From Bacillus sp. (in: firmicutes) (GTDB lineage: Bacteria; Bacillota; Bacilli; Bacillales; Cytobacillaceae): a stretch of DNA of 37,952 nt. The position numbers were made by a program, and so were the translations under genes. Positions 9,907 to 24,641 of this stretch are shown here, in pieces (within the stretch, counting starts at the first letter, position 1; the number at the start of each line of letters is the position of its first letter). The stretch lies in NCBI GenBank assembly GCA_031179905.1, contig JAPSHL010000008.1:1-37952 (forward strand), in the 5' to 3' direction. Below the pieces are notes generated by a model. It was not told the DNA's origin, made no database searches, and worked only from the letters and a program-made list of their open reading frames with translations.

Positions 9907-10941
9907 ATGGCTGAGAGCTACAAACAAGCAGGAGTTAATATCGAGGCAGGCTATGAAGCAGTTTCGAGAATGAAGAAGCATGTAAATAAAACAATCAGGC
10001 CTGGTGTGATGGGAGGGCTTGGCGGTTTTGGCGGAATGTTTGATCTGTCAGTATTAAACTTAAAAAATCCGGTACTAGTTTCAGGAACAGATGGAGTAGG
10101 AACAAAGCTGATGCTAGCCTTTATGCTGGATAAGCACGATACGATCGGCATAGATGCTGTGGCAATGTGTGTAAACGATATTGTCGTACAAGGAGCAGAA
10201 CCAATTTATTTCCTAGATTACATTGCATGTGGAAAGGCAGAGCCTGCAAAAATCGAAGCGATTGTAAAAGGGATTGCAGATGGCTGTGAACAAGCGGGCT
10301 GTGCATTAGTAGGCGGAGAAACTGCTGAGATGCCAGGCATGTACAGCGAAGAGGAATATGACCTTGCCGGATTTGCAGTCGGTGCATGTGAAAAGGAACA
10401 AGTAATAACAGGGGAAAACATTAAGGCTGGTGATATCCTGATTGGACTTGCTTCCAGCGGAATTCACAGCAATGGCTATTCTCTTGTCCGCAAGCTTTTC
10501 TTTGAAACAGCAAATATGTCCTTATCTGAATATGTAGACGAACTAGGCTGTACCCTTGGAGAGGAATTGATTAAGCCGACGAAAATCTATGTGAAATCAA
10601 TCTTGTCTGCTCTTCAAAAATTTGAAGTTAAAGGATTATCCCATATAACAGGCGGTGGTTTCATTGAAAATATTCCCCGCATGCTTCCAGAAGGCTTAGG
10701 GATTGAGCTGGTTGAATCCAAATGGGAAGTGCCTGCTGTTTTTAAGCTCATGGAAAAAATAGGAGATTTGCAGCGTAAGGAAATGTACAATATTTTTAAT
10801 ATGGGCACAGGAATGGTTCTTGCTGTGGACAGCGGTGCGGAACAGGATATTCTTGCACATTTTGAAGCAATCGGCGAAAAGGCATATACAATTGGCAAGG
10901 TAACAGATGATGGAGAAATCAACATCATCCTGAAACAATAA
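9907..10941 (+). CDS. purM: Phosphoribosylformylglycinamidine cyclo-ligase, PurM
   Basis: AIR synthetase, which closes the imidazole ring of FGAM using ATP. The start is the ATG at 9907 (344 aa, close to the family length) because ATAGGAGGATACGT lies directly before it; the frame is open further upstream, but that part contains the intergenic stem-loop and lacks family similarity. Motifs are [12 protein letters not shown] at the N-terminus, [12 protein letters not shown] for phosphate binding, [12 protein letters not shown] in the middle and [13 protein letters not shown] late. It is 13 nt upstream of purN. Confidence 0.97.
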   Translation: MAESYKQAGVNIEAGYEAVSRMKKHVNKTIRPGVMGGLGGFGGMFDLSVLNLKNPVLVSGTDGVGTKLMLAFMLDKHDTIGIDAVAMCVNDIVVQGAEPIYFLDYIACGKAEPAKIEAIVKGIADGCEQAGCALVGGETAEMPGMYSEEEYDLAGFAVGACEKEQVITGENIKAGDILIGLASSGIHSNGYSLVRKLFFETANMSLSEYVDELGCTLGEELIKPTKIYVKSILSALQKFEVKGLSHITGGGFIENIPRMLPEGLGIELVESKWEVPAVFKLMEKIGDLQRKEMYNIFNMGTGMVLAVDSGAEQDILAHFEAIGEKAYTIGKVTDDGEINIILKQ

Positions 10942-10954
10942 CGGAGGAACAGAA

Positions 10955-11524
10955 ATGAATAATATTGCTGTTTTTGCGTCAGGCAGCGGCTCCAACTTCC
11001 AAGCGCTCGTGAATGCTGCAGAAAACAATGAGCTGCAGGCGTCTATTAAATTATTAGTCTGCGACAAACCTGAGGCGTATGTAGTGGAAAGAGCTGCAAA
11101 CCATGGCATTGATGTGTTTGCATTTACAGCCAAAGACTATAATTCAAAGGCGGAATATGAATTTGATATACTCCAGAAGCTGAAAAGTTACGAGATTGAG
11201 TGGGTTATCCTTGCGGGTTATATGCGTTTAATTGGAAATACACTGCTTCAGGAATTCCCTGGTAAAATTATAAATATCCATCCGTCCCTGCTTCCTGATT
11301 TTCCTGGAAAAGATGCTGTCGGCCAAGCGCTTGCAGCGGGTGCAAAGGAAACAGGGGTAACGGTTCACTTCGTAGATGAAGGAATGGATACTGGCCCAAT
11401 TATTGCACAAGAGGCCGTCGATATCATCGAAGGGGAAACAGAGGAAAGCCTTCAGGCTAAAATCCAAAGCATTGAGCATGGGCTTTATCCAAAGGTAGTT
11501 CAATCATTAGTCGTTTCCAAGTGA
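10955..11524 (+). CDS. purN: GAR formyltransferase, PurN
   Basis: Phosphoribosylglycinamide formyltransferase, 189 aa, using 10-formyl-THF to formylate GAR. The N-terminal FASGSGSNFQA (residues 7-17) binds the phosphate. The catalytic set Asn107 and His109 (IINIHPSLLP) and Asp145 (DEGMDTGPII) is complete. ACGGAGGAACAGAA precedes the ATG. The spacing of 13 nt after purM and 48 nt before the purH start fits co-transcription. Confidence 0.97.
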   Translation: MNNIAVFASGSGSNFQALVNAAENNELQASIKLLVCDKPEAYVVERAANHGIDVFAFTAKDYNSKAEYEFDILQKLKSYEIEWVILAGYMRLIGNTLLQEFPGKIINIHPSLLPDFPGKDAVGQALAAGAKETGVTVHFVDEGMDTGPIIAQEAVDIIEGETEESLQAKIQSIEHGLYPKVVQSLVVSK

Positions 11525-11572
11525 TTTATTGCAGCAGTAGACAACTATATGAAACAGGGGGAAAAAAAGGAA

Positions 11573-13108
11573 ATGAAAAAGCGTGCATTAATAAGTGTTT
11601 CAGATAAAACAGGAATTACAAGCTTTGCAAAAGAGCTTCATGAATTAGGGTTCGAACTGATCTCAACAGGGGGAACAAAAAAAGCCATTCAAGAGAGCGG
11701 CATCCCAGTACTTAGCGTCAGTGAGGTAACAGGTTTTCCAGAAATTTTGGAAGGCAGGGTAAAAACATTAAATCCGTATATTCATGGCGGTCTTTTGGCG
11801 AAATTTGACGAACCTGGACACCAAGCACAGCTTGAGGAGCATAAAATCCAGCCAATCCAGCTAGTTTGTGTGAATCTTTATCCTTTCCAAGCTACAATCG
11901 CGAAGGAAGATGTAACAGTGGAGGATGCCATCGAAAATATTGATATCGGCGGCCCTACGATGCTGCGTGCTTCTGCAAAAAACCATCAATATGTAACAGT
12001 AGTTGTAGATCCTAGTGATTACGCAACAGTTATAGAAGAACTAAAGCAGGACGGTGGAGTGAAGTTTGAAACGAGAAGAAAGCTTGCTGCTAAAGTGTTC
12101 CGTCACACTGCTTCATATGATGCGATGATTTCCCAATACATGAGCGACCTTTCAGGCGAGGAAAACCCTGAATCAATGACTGTCACATATGAACTGAAGC
12201 AGTCCTTAAGATATGGAGAAAACCCGCACCAAAAAGCAGCATTCTACCGCAAGCCTTTAGGTTCTGCATTTTCTATTGCGAATGCAACACAGCTGCACGG
12301 CAAGGAGCTTTCCTATAATAATATCAATGATGCAGATGCAGCGATTCAAATTGTCAAAGAATTCACAGAGCCTGCTGCAGTTGCAATCAAGCACAGCAAT
12401 CCGTGCGGTGTTGGAACAGGCGAGGACATTTTTACGGCATTTACAAGAGCATTTGAGGCAGACCCTGTATCCATTTTCGGCGGAATTGTTGCATTGAACA
12501 GAGAAGTTGACGCTGACACAGCGAAAAAGCTGCATGAGATTTTCTTAGAAATAGTTATTGCTCCGTCCTATTCAGATGAAGCTTTAGAGGTTCTTAAAGG
12601 AAAGAAAAACATCCGTTTGCTGACAATACCTTTCTCTACAGACAACAAGAAAGAAATGAAGTTTACTTCTATTGAAGGTGGCTTGCTTGTTCAAGATTTC
12701 GACAGCTATACATTGGATGATGCAACAATCACAATCCCAACAGACAAAAAACCGACAGATGAAGAGTGGGAAGCACTTAAGTTTGGCTGGAAGGTTGTTA
12801 AGCATGTCAAATCAAACGCAATTGTTGTCAACAATAAGGACATGACATTAGGTGTTGGTGCAGGACAAATGAACCGTGTCGGATCTGCGAAAATTGCACT
12901 AGAACAAGCTGGAGACAAGTCAATCGGAGCAGTATTAGCATCTGATGCATTCTTCCCAATGGATGATACAGTCGAAGCAGCGGCAAAAGCTGGAATCACT
13001 GCAATTATTCAAACAGGTGGAAGCATCAGAGATGAAGATTCCATTAAGAAAGCGAACGAATATGGAATTGCTATGGTACTGACAGGAGTAAGGCACTTTA
13101 AACACTAA
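11573..13108 (+). CDS. purH: Bifunctional AICAR transformylase / IMP cyclohydrolase, PurH
   Basis: Catalyses the last two steps to IMP. The start is taken at the ATG at 11573 (511 aa), with a GGGGG element 11 nt upstream and the family N-terminus [14 protein letters not shown]; an ATG at 11549 would add eight residues and lacks a ribosome binding site. The IMP cyclohydrolase (MGS-like) domain spans about 1-195 with STGGT (31-35). The AICAR transformylase part follows, with [11 protein letters not shown] carrying the Lys-His pair. One oddity: Asn67 replaces the usual His in the GRVKTLHP motif. Confidence 0.97.
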   Translation: MKKRALISVSDKTGITSFAKELHELGFELISTGGTKKAIQESGIPVLSVSEVTGFPEILEGRVKTLNPYIHGGLLAKFDEPGHQAQLEEHKIQPIQLVCVNLYPFQATIAKEDVTVEDAIENIDIGGPTMLRASAKNHQYVTVVVDPSDYATVIEELKQDGGVKFETRRKLAAKVFRHTASYDAMISQYMSDLSGEENPESMTVTYELKQSLRYGENPHQKAAFYRKPLGSAFSIANATQLHGKELSYNNINDADAAIQIVKEFTEPAAVAIKHSNPCGVGTGEDIFTAFTRAFEADPVSIFGGIVALNREVDADTAKKLHEIFLEIVIAPSYSDEALEVLKGKKNIRLLTIPFSTDNKKEMKFTSIEGGLLVQDFDSYTLDDATITIPTDKKPTDEEWEALKFGWKVVKHVKSNAIVVNNKDMTLGVGAGQMNRVGSAKIALEQAGDKSIGAVLASDAFFPMDDTVEAAAKAGITAIIQTGGSIRDEDSIKKANEYGIAMVLTGVRHFKH

Positions 13109-13117
13109 AAGCTTTGA

Positions 13118-14389
<1,272 letters not shown>

Positions 14390-14390
14390 A

Positions 14391-14436
14391 CAAAAAAAAT
14401 CCCGAACTGCATGTGGCAGCTAGGGATTTTTTTGTT
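14391..14436. terminator. Bidirectional terminator between purD and the SDR gene
   Basis: AAAAAAATCCC (about 14393-14403) pairs with GGGATTTTTTT (14423-14433), with an inner CTGC/GCAG helix (14407-14410/14416-14419). A tract on one side and T tract on the other allow it to end the pur operon on the plus strand and the SDR gene on the minus strand; those genes converge here. Confidence 0.93.
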
Positions 14437-15320
14437 TATGCTAGTTCAATTCCGCCTGTAATTCCATATACTTGTGCTGTCACATAGCTTGATTCTTCAG
14501 AAGCGAGAAACACATATACGGATGACAATTCAACAGGCTGTCCACTTCGCTGCAACGGTGTGTTTTGCCCAAATTGCGGAATTTTGTCGCTAGGCTGTCC
14601 ACCAGTAACTTGCAATGCTGTCCAAATTGGACCTGGTGCGACAGTATTTACACGAATACCTTTTGCTGCAACTTGTTTAGCCAAGCCGCGAGTGAAGCCG
14701 GTAATTGCAAATTTAGTGGAAGCATAATCGAGCAGGTTCGGGCTTGGATTATAGCCTTGAACGGAAGTAGTTGTAATAATCGAAGCCCCTTTTGGAAGAA
14801 GCGGCAACGCTGCTTTTACAACCCAAAACAATGAGAATACATTAATTTCAAATGTGCTTCGAAGCTGTTCTGTTGTTAAATCAGCAATATCTTCAACTGC
14901 TTGCTGTTTGCCTGCTACTAATGCCAGCACATCAAGACCACCTAGCTCATCATATGCTTTTTTAACTAATTCGCCGCAAAAAGCCTCATCACTCAAATCA
15001 CCTGGGATTAGAATAGCTTTGCGTCCTTCTGCCTCAATCAGTTCTTTAACTTCTTCAGCATCAGGCTGTTCTTCAGGCAGATAATTGATTGCTACATCCG
15101 CTCCTTCTCTAGCATAAGCTATAGCTGCTGCACGGCCGATGCCAGAGTCTCCTCCAGTTACAAGGGCTTTACGGTTTGTTAATCTTCCATTTCCTTTATA
15201 GCTTTTTTCTCCGCAATCAGGTATTGGCTCCATTTTCTGCTGAAGACCTGGCGGGTCTTGGAATTGTTTAGGAAAGTCTCCTGTAAAGTATTGCTCTAAT
15301 GGATTGTTTAGATTAGACAA
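14436..15320 (-). CDS. SDR family oxidoreductase (YhdF/YhxC/YghA-like)
   Basis: NAD(P)-dependent short-chain dehydrogenase, 294 aa. The first 45 residues are the extension typical of the general-stress subgroup ([20 protein letters not shown]). The Rossmann motif is TGGDSGIG at 55-62. The catalytic set is Asn160, Ser186, Tyr199 and Lys203 (YASTK), and PGPIWT follows at 229-234. The substrate cannot be told. The start is TTG at 15320, with AAGGAGAG at good spacing on the minus strand. A sigma-B-like promoter lies upstream, in keeping with B. subtilis relatives in the general stress regulon. It is absent from this position in B. subtilis. Confidence 0.92.
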   Translation of the reverse strand: MSNLNNPLEQYFTGDFPKQFQDPPGLQQKMEPIPDCGEKSYKGNGRLTNRKALVTGGDSGIGRAAAIAYAREGADVAINYLPEEQPDAEEVKELIEAEGRKAILIPGDLSDEAFCGELVKKAYDELGGLDVLALVAGKQQAVEDIADLTTEQLRSTFEINVFSLFWVVKAALPLLPKGASIITTTSVQGYNPSPNLLDYASTKFAITGFTRGLAKQVAAKGIRVNTVAPGPIWTALQVTGGQPSDKIPQFGQNTPLQRSGQPVELSSVYVFLASEESSYVTAQVYGITGGIELA

Positions 15321-15378
15321 TGCAATCTCTCCTTTTTTTTTATTTCCGTTTTTCCTTTTTTAATGCTTCTCTATTTGG

Positions 15379-15404
15379 ATTCCCAATCATACAGAACAAT
15401 AAAC
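15379..15404 (-). promoter_or_regulatory. Sigma-B-type promoter of the SDR gene
   Basis: On the minus strand: GTTTAT (-35, 15404-15399), 14-bp spacer, GGGAAT (-10, 15384-15379). The consensus is GTTTAA-N12-15-GGGTAT. It lies about 60-80 nt before the TTG start. The match is five of six at each element. Confidence 0.65.
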
Positions 15405-15490
15405 AAAAACTTTGGCGAAAAGTTGCAAAGAGAAATAAAAGTTTGTGGAATGGAAAGAGATGCTTTTGCATATTATTTACGAATACAATG

Positions 15491-15518
15491 AAAAGCCTGC
15501 AGGTTTTTGACTGCAGGC
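15491..15518 (-). terminator. Terminator of the DUF2892 gene
   Basis: Read on the minus strand, GCCTGCAG (15518-15511) pairs with CTGCAGGC (15502-15495), followed by TTTTC. It comes 10 nt after the stop codon of the gene at 15528-15890. Confidence 0.8.
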
Positions 15519-15527
15519 ATTAATGGA

Positions 15528-15890
15528 TTATTTCTTCATATCATCGGGTGAAAAAATGGATGCAGGATTAAATTCACTCATAATGTTTTGAATATCCGCA
15601 GGAGAAGCTTTTTCAGCAGATTCCTTTGGTGTTTCCTTGTTCTCTTTGTGTGAATTGTGCTGGTTATCTTTTTTAGAACCTTGTCCCTTGTTGTTATCAA
15701 ACATGGCAACTATTGGGCAATAACGCACAATTCCTTCGGCGATTTTCATTCCTGCAAGTAAGGCTATCCATAAATAGGACTGCTGGTTAGGCCTTTTAGC
15801 GAGCTTAGCTGTGCTCCAAGCTAAAAAGGTAAAGCCTAATGTGATGCGAATCATTGCATTAATTAAGCTGATATTCTGCTTCGGGTTCAT
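15528..15890 (-). CDS. DUF2892 / YgaP-like small membrane protein
   Basis: A 120-aa protein. The first 70 residues hold two hydrophobic helices (about 9-28 and 40-66) with RITLG and RYCPI, the pattern of the YgaP transmembrane domain family (DUF2892). The tail from about 70 on is very rich in Lys, Asn, Glu and Ser and is probably disordered. No rhodanese domain is fused, unlike YgaP. The ATG is preceded by AAGGAGG on the minus strand. Function is unknown. It diverges from yerA across a 134-nt spacer with a 10-bp dyad. Confidence 0.8.
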   Translation of the reverse strand: MNPKQNISLINAMIRITLGFTFLAWSTAKLAKRPNQQSYLWIALLAGMKIAEGIVRYCPIVAMFDNNKGQGSKKDNQHNSHKENKETPKESAEKASPADIQNIMSEFNPASIFSPDDMKK

Positions 15891-15934
15891 AAAAAGTGCC
15901 TCCTTATAAATTTAACCTAAAAGTAATATTAGAA

Positions 15935-15974
15935 AAATCTTTATGTGATAAAATGATTTTAATGATAAAGATTT
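15935..15974. repeat. Perfect 10-bp inverted repeat between divergent genes
   Basis: AAATCTTTAT (15935-15944) and ATAAAGATTT (15965-15974) are perfect inverted copies 20 bp apart. They lie between the divergent starts of the DUF2892 gene (15890) and yerA (16025). The site could be an operator or an mRNA hairpin. No known operator consensus was recognised. Confidence 0.6.
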
Positions 15975-16024
15975 CCATTTTTTAAAAATAAAAACAAAGT
16001 TGTCAATACAAAGGGGAGAAAACA

Positions 16025-17770
16025 ATGTTAGAGCAACGTTATCGTTGGAAAAATAAAATGTTAAGAAAACATGTTTCCGTCCTAAATGGCGAAAGTGCGC
16101 CATCCATCATATTGCAAAATGCAAAATATTTAAATCAAATTTTGCGAAAATGGATTTGTGCAAACATTTGGATATATCAAGACAGAATTGTCTATGTTGG
16201 GCAAGAAATGCCTGAAAATGTCCGCGGCAGTGAAATTGTTGACTGTGAAGGCCAATATTTAGTACCGGGCTATATAGAACCGCATTCCCATCCTTTTCAA
16301 ATATATAATCCCCTTACTCTTGCTCAATATACATCACAATTCGGAACTACAACACTGGTAAATGATAATCTTCTGTTAGCTTTGCAGTTAGAAAAAAAGA
16401 AAGCGTTTTCTTTTATGGGTCAGATGCGAACTCTTCCAACGTCTATGTTTTGGTGGTGCCGTTATGATTCACAGACAGAGCTCGCTGAGGAAGAAAAAGT
16501 ATTTTCACACAGCAATGTAAAAAGCTGGCTTGAGCATGACGCCGTCATTCAAGGAGGAGAACTGAGCGGATGGCCTCAACTTTTGGATGGTGATGATATG
16601 ATGCTTCACTGGATTCAAGAGACGAAACGGATGCGAAAACAAGTAGAGGGACATTTTCCCGGAGCATCTGAGAAAACTTTAGCAAAGCTGATGCTCCTTG
16701 GAGTCGACAGCGACCATGAAGCTATGACAGGCCGGGAGGTACTTGACAGACTGATGCAAGGTTATATGGTAAGTCTGAGATACTCATCTATTCGCCCTGA
16801 TTTACCTAGTCTTATCAGAGAAATGAAAGAGCTTGGAATCAGCCAGTTTGATAAATGCATGCTGACAACAGATGGATCTCCGTCCTATTTTTATGATAGC
16901 GGGCATATTGACCAGCTTATCCGCATAGCAATGGAACAAGGAATTCCTGCTGTGGATGCCTATAATATGGCAACCATTAATATTGCAAGATACTACAATA
17001 TTGAGCACCTGCATGGAAATATCGCGACTGGCAGGGTCGCTAATATTAATTTCTTGAGTGACATTGCTGAACCAACGCCTCACTCGGTTTTAGCGAAAGG
17101 AACTTGGGTAAAGCGGGCAGATGAAATAGTGGAAGAGGCATACCCTTCGATTGATTGGGTGGAATTTGGTTTCGAGCCTTTAAAGCTCGACTGGGAATTG
17201 ACAAATAATGATATGCAATTCTCCATGCCGTTTGGGATAAGGCTCGAAAATTCAGTAATCACAAAACCATACTCCATTTCAATTGATGTTTCTGGAGAGA
17301 CGCTGTCCCAAAAGCATGATGAGTGTTTCTTTATGCTGTTAGGAAGAAACGGAAATTGGAGAATAAATACACTCCTGAAAGGTTTCTCAAAGGAAATAGG
17401 CGGATTGGCAAGCTCCTATACGGGGGATGGGGACATTATCCTGATAGGAAAAGATCAAAAAGACATGATAAAGGCATTCAATAGGTTGAAGGAGATAGGT
17501 GGGGGAATCGTCATATACAAGGATGGCCAATTGGCATTAGAGCTGCCGCTTCCATTAAAAGGAGTAATGGCTGATATGTCTGTGAATGAGTTGATCAAGA
17601 CAGAAAAAAAACTATTACAATATATTAAGGATGCTGGCTTTCCATATGATGATCCGATATATACACTGGTTTTCTTTTCCGCAACTCATTTGCCGTATAT
17701 AAGAATTACCCAGAGAGGTTTATATGATGTCATGAATAAAAATGTACTCTTTCCGTCAATAATGCGTTAA
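16025..17770 (+). CDS. yerA: Adenine-deaminase-like amidohydrolase YerA
   Basis: A 581-aa metal-dependent amidohydrolase, like B. subtilis YerA (about 580 aa) at the same genomic place. The first metal motif is His87-Ser-His89 (PGYIEPHSHP), after an N-terminal beta-sandwich part. EGHFPGAS (208-215), DSDHE (228-232) and Asp283 (LTTDGS) correspond to the remaining active-site blocks of the adenine deaminase family. Deamination of adenine to hypoxanthine is inferred from family and from its place beside the purine operon; the true substrate is unproven. The ATG has GGGGAG upstream. Confidence 0.9.
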   Translation: MLEQRYRWKNKMLRKHVSVLNGESAPSIILQNAKYLNQILRKWICANIWIYQDRIVYVGQEMPENVRGSEIVDCEGQYLVPGYIEPHSHPFQIYNPLTLAQYTSQFGTTTLVNDNLLLALQLEKKKAFSFMGQMRTLPTSMFWWCRYDSQTELAEEEKVFSHSNVKSWLEHDAVIQGGELSGWPQLLDGDDMMLHWIQETKRMRKQVEGHFPGASEKTLAKLMLLGVDSDHEAMTGREVLDRLMQGYMVSLRYSSIRPDLPSLIREMKELGISQFDKCMLTTDGSPSYFYDSGHIDQLIRIAMEQGIPAVDAYNMATINIARYYNIEHLHGNIATGRVANINFLSDIAEPTPHSVLAKGTWVKRADEIVEEAYPSIDWVEFGFEPLKLDWELTNNDMQFSMPFGIRLENSVITKPYSISIDVSGETLSQKHDECFFMLLGRNGNWRINTLLKGFSKEIGGLASSYTGDGDIILIGKDQKDMIKAFNRLKEIGGGIVIYKDGQLALELPLPLKGVMADMSVNELIKTEKKLLQYIKDAGFPYDDPIYTLVFFSATHLPYIRITQRGLYDVMNKNVLFPSIMR

Positions 17771-17865
17771 AATATAAAAGAGATTCTTTTATTAATGAGA
17801 ATATTCTGATATATGTATAGGAAGGCAACAATATTGCAATAAAATATTGCTTGCTCCTAAGCTAA

Positions 17866-17888
17866 CAGCACTCCAATCTTGTGTGCTG
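17866..17888 (+). terminator. Weak terminator-like hairpin after yerA
   Basis: CAGCAC (17866-17871) pairs with GTGCTG (17883-17888), followed by CCTATTTTA. The stem is only 6 bp and the T tract is poor, so this is a tentative call. It lies in the 221-nt gap between yerA and yerB. Confidence 0.3.
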
Positions 17889-17991
17889 CCTATTTTAGCC
17901 TATTATCAAAAGAGATCCTTTGCCGCTTTTATGTTTTGCACCCTTTCTTCCTAGCAGGTAATTTTAAAAAAACGCGCTATTAGGAGGATTT

Positions 17992-19044
17992 ATGAAAAAG
18001 AGCATAGTATTGTTTTTGGCGGCAGTCTTACTTTTGATGACAGCATGCAGCAAAGAGCCGGAAATTGTCGGCACGCATGATGAAAATCATCAGGGCGGTG
18101 ATGCGGGCAAAGATGAAGGCAGTGTAGAAGATTTAGGCTATACATATCCTTTAACAGGCCTTGCAAATGATGAAAAAAGCAGTGAGCGAGCAGTAGGCAT
18201 TATGGTGAACAATCATCCGAAAGCTAGACCGCAGACTGGTCTAACAGATGCCGATATTGTATATGAAGTCCTTGCTGAGGGAGAAGTAACAAGGTTTCTT
18301 GCTATCTATCAGAGCAAGGCTCCACAGCTGATCGGCCCTGTAAGAAGCGCAAGGGACTACTATGTTGAACTTGCAAAAGGATATGACGGTCTATTTATTG
18401 CTCATGGATACAGTCCGGAAGCGAAGAAGCTGTTGACAGAGGGATATATTGATAACCTTAATGGTATGCAGTATGACGGAACATTATTTCAGCGTTCCGC
18501 AGAAAGGCAAGCGCCTCATAATTCGTATATCAGCTATAGCAGTATACTAAAAGGGGCGGAACAAAATAATTTTGAAATGGATGTATCCCCTAATCCGCTC
18601 GCCTTTTTGAATGAGGAAGATATAAACCGAATACAAGGGGAAGAAGCGAACAAGATATCTATATATTATGGTTCGAACCCGCAGTATAATTCTTTATTTT
18701 ATTATGATAAAGATACTGAAAAGTATATCCGGTATTCAAATGGCGAAAAAACCGTTGATTACGAATCAGGCATGCCTGTTGCCGTAAGCAATGTGTTCAT
18801 TTTGGAGGCAGAACATCACACAGCAGACAGCAAAGGCAGACGAGATATAGATTTGCAATCTGGTGGAAATGGCTACTTGCTTCAAAAAGGCAAGTGGAAT
18901 AAGGTTGAATGGAAAAACATAGATGGCCGGCTTCTCCCGTTTGATGGTGACCGGCAAATAGGACTTGTTCCTGGAAAGACATGGATAAATATCATACCTT
19001 CTGATCCTGGATTAGACGCAGCCGTTTCATTAGAGACACAATAA
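17992..19044 (+). CDS. yerB: DUF3048 lipoprotein YerB
   Basis: A 350-aa secreted lipoprotein. The signal peptide ends in the lipobox LMTAC with Cys19 as the lipid-modified residue, so it is anchored on the outer face of the membrane. A low-complexity linker (about 20-45) precedes the two DUF3048 domains; conserved blocks are GIMVNNHPKARPQTGL, YEVLAEGEVTRFLAIYQ and GPVRSARDYYVELA. The function is unknown. AGGAGGATTT precedes the ATG. It sits between yerA and yerC as in B. subtilis, 31 nt upstream of yerC, so the two are probably co-transcribed. Confidence 0.93.
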   Translation: MKKSIVLFLAAVLLLMTACSKEPEIVGTHDENHQGGDAGKDEGSVEDLGYTYPLTGLANDEKSSERAVGIMVNNHPKARPQTGLTDADIVYEVLAEGEVTRFLAIYQSKAPQLIGPVRSARDYYVELAKGYDGLFIAHGYSPEAKKLLTEGYIDNLNGMQYDGTLFQRSAERQAPHNSYISYSSILKGAEQNNFEMDVSPNPLAFLNEEDINRIQGEEANKISIYYGSNPQYNSLFYYDKDTEKYIRYSNGEKTVDYESGMPVAVSNVFILEAEHHTADSKGRRDIDLQSGGNGYLLQKGKWNKVEWKNIDGRLLPFDGDRQIGLVPGKTWINIIPSDPGLDAAVSLETQ

Positions 19045-19075
19045 ACTAATATATGTAATCGATGGAGGTAATGAC

Positions 19076-19393
19076 ATGCAAATTGACAAACTAAGAGGGA
19101 AAGAGCTGGATCAGCTGTTTAGATCCATCCTTTCATTAGAGAATTTGGAAGAATGCTATCAGTTTTTTGATGACTTATGCACAGTTAATGAAATTCAATC
19201 ACTTTCACAGCGCCTTGAGGTTGCAAGGATGCTGCGAGATGGAAACACTTATCATAGCATTGAAAAAGAGACTGGTGCAAGCACGGCAACAATCTCGCGT
19301 GTGAAAAGATGCTTGAACTATGGCAATGACGCCTATGTTATGGCATTGGACAGAATCAAGGAAAACACAGATTCTGAAGAAGAAAGTGAATAA
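19076..19393 (+). CDS. yerC: TrpR/YerC-family DNA-binding protein
   Basis: A 105-aa protein of the YerC/YecD TrpR-like family. A helix-turn-helix is visible at about 57-80 (ARMLRDGNTYHSIEKETGASTATISRVKRC, the second half being the recognition helix), after an N-terminal helical dimerisation part. The regulated genes are not known. GGAGGTAATGAC precedes the ATG. A clear terminator follows, separating it from pcrB. In B. subtilis yerD lies next; it is absent here. Confidence 0.93.
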   Translation: MQIDKLRGKELDQLFRSILSLENLEECYQFFDDLCTVNEIQSLSQRLEVARMLRDGNTYHSIEKETGASTATISRVKRCLNYGNDAYVMALDRIKENTDSEEESE

Positions 19394-19405
19394 GGCTAAT
19401 AGTTG

Positions 19406-19431
19406 AGCAGGCAAAAAATGCCTGCTTTTTG
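19406..19431 (+). terminator. Rho-independent terminator after yerC
   Basis: AGCAGGC (19406-19412) pairs with GCCTGCT (19420-19426), followed by TTTTTG. It starts 13 nt after the yerC stop. Confidence 0.9.
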
Positions 19432-19583
19432 TTTTGCTATAAAAGGGCTGATAATTGCTGAAACATTGTTTCTTATAAAACCGTCCTATTATAAGCAGAG
19501 CTAAAATGAAAAGTGTAAATTGCTGTTATACAAAAGGAAATATACTGCAAATATTTACATGCATAATTCCTCCCTTTCATTTC

Positions 19584-19612
19584 TTTTTTGTAACATACAC
19601 AAATGCTATAAT
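19584..19612 (+). promoter_or_regulatory. Probable promoter of pcrB
   Basis: A perfect -10 TATAAT at 19607-19612, with only a T-rich -35 (TTTTTT, 19584-19589, 17-bp spacer). The start site would be near 19619, giving a leader of under 30 nt before pcrB. It shows that pcrB has its own transcript after the yerC terminator. The weak -35 lowers confidence. Confidence 0.45.
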
Positions 19613-19645
19613 GATGTAATGGAAGTTAGAATGGAGGATTTTTGC

Positions 19646-20335
19646 ATGTATAATGTCCGTGAGTGGCGTCACGTTTTTAAATTAGATCCGAATAAGGAAA
19701 TATCAGATGAACATTTAGAGAAAATTGCTGAATCTGGAACAGATGCGATTATCATTGGCGGAACAGATGGGGTTACGCTTGAAAATGTGCTTAGCATCAT
19801 GTCCAGAGTCAGAAGATATACAGTCCCTTGTATTTTAGAAATATCGACAATTGATTCCATAACTCCTGGATTCGATCTTTACTTCATACCAACCGTTTTG
19901 AACAGCAATGATACAAAATGGGTAACAGGACTGCATCATGAAGCGGTAAAGGAATACGGTGAGATCATGAATTGGGAAGAGATACTTGTCCAAGGCTATT
20001 GCATTTTAAACAGTGAATGTAAAGCAGCGAAAGCAACCGAGGCTAGAACAGATCTAACTGCAAATGATGTTGCTGCATATGCCATGATGGCAGAGAAGAT
20101 GTTCCATCTACCTATTTTTTATCTTGAGTACAGCGGTACTTATGGGGACCCAGAGGTAGTAAAGGCAGCAAAAAGGAATTTAAACAACACCGTCCTTTTT
20201 TATGGCGGAGGAATAAAGTCGCTGGATGATGCAAAACGAATGGCGCAAGAAGCAGATGTAGTGGTTGTAGGAAACATTATATATGATGATATATCAGCTG
20301 CTTTAAGCACGGTGAAAATAAAGAATCTGCATTGA
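19646..20335 (+). CDS. pcrB: Heptaprenylglyceryl phosphate synthase, PcrB
   Basis: A TIM-barrel prenyltransferase that joins heptaprenyl diphosphate to sn-glycerol-1-phosphate, giving archaea-type ether lipids in Bacillales. The start is the ATG at 19646 (229 aa), 7 nt after GGAGG and matching the family N-terminus [17 protein letters not shown]; an in-frame upstream ATG at 19520 overlaps the promoter and is not used. Motifs are [10 protein letters not shown] for phosphate, [11 protein letters not shown] for the active site, and FYGGGIKS with VVVGN for the C-terminal phosphate site. It is followed by pcrA after 56 nt. Confidence 0.96.
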   Translation: MYNVREWRHVFKLDPNKEISDEHLEKIAESGTDAIIIGGTDGVTLENVLSIMSRVRRYTVPCILEISTIDSITPGFDLYFIPTVLNSNDTKWVTGLHHEAVKEYGEIMNWEEILVQGYCILNSECKAAKATEARTDLTANDVAAYAMMAEKMFHLPIFYLEYSGTYGDPEVVKAAKRNLNNTVLFYGGGIKSLDDAKRMAQEADVVVVGNIIYDDISAALSTVKIKNLH

Positions 20336-20391
20336 TTACAATAATAGAAAAAGGTATTATATAGAATATATGTTCTTATGGCGGTGAGATA

Positions 20392-24637
<4,246 letters not shown>

Positions 24638-24641
24638 TGGG

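Noticed and set aside
10696..11133. 145-codon minus-strand frame over purM-purN
   Set aside because: Antisense to two highly conserved purine genes; no supporting signals.
19520..19645. N-terminal extension of pcrB
   Set aside because: It covers the -10 element TATAAT and the GGAGG site; known PcrB proteins begin at MYNVREW-type sequence, encoded from 19646.
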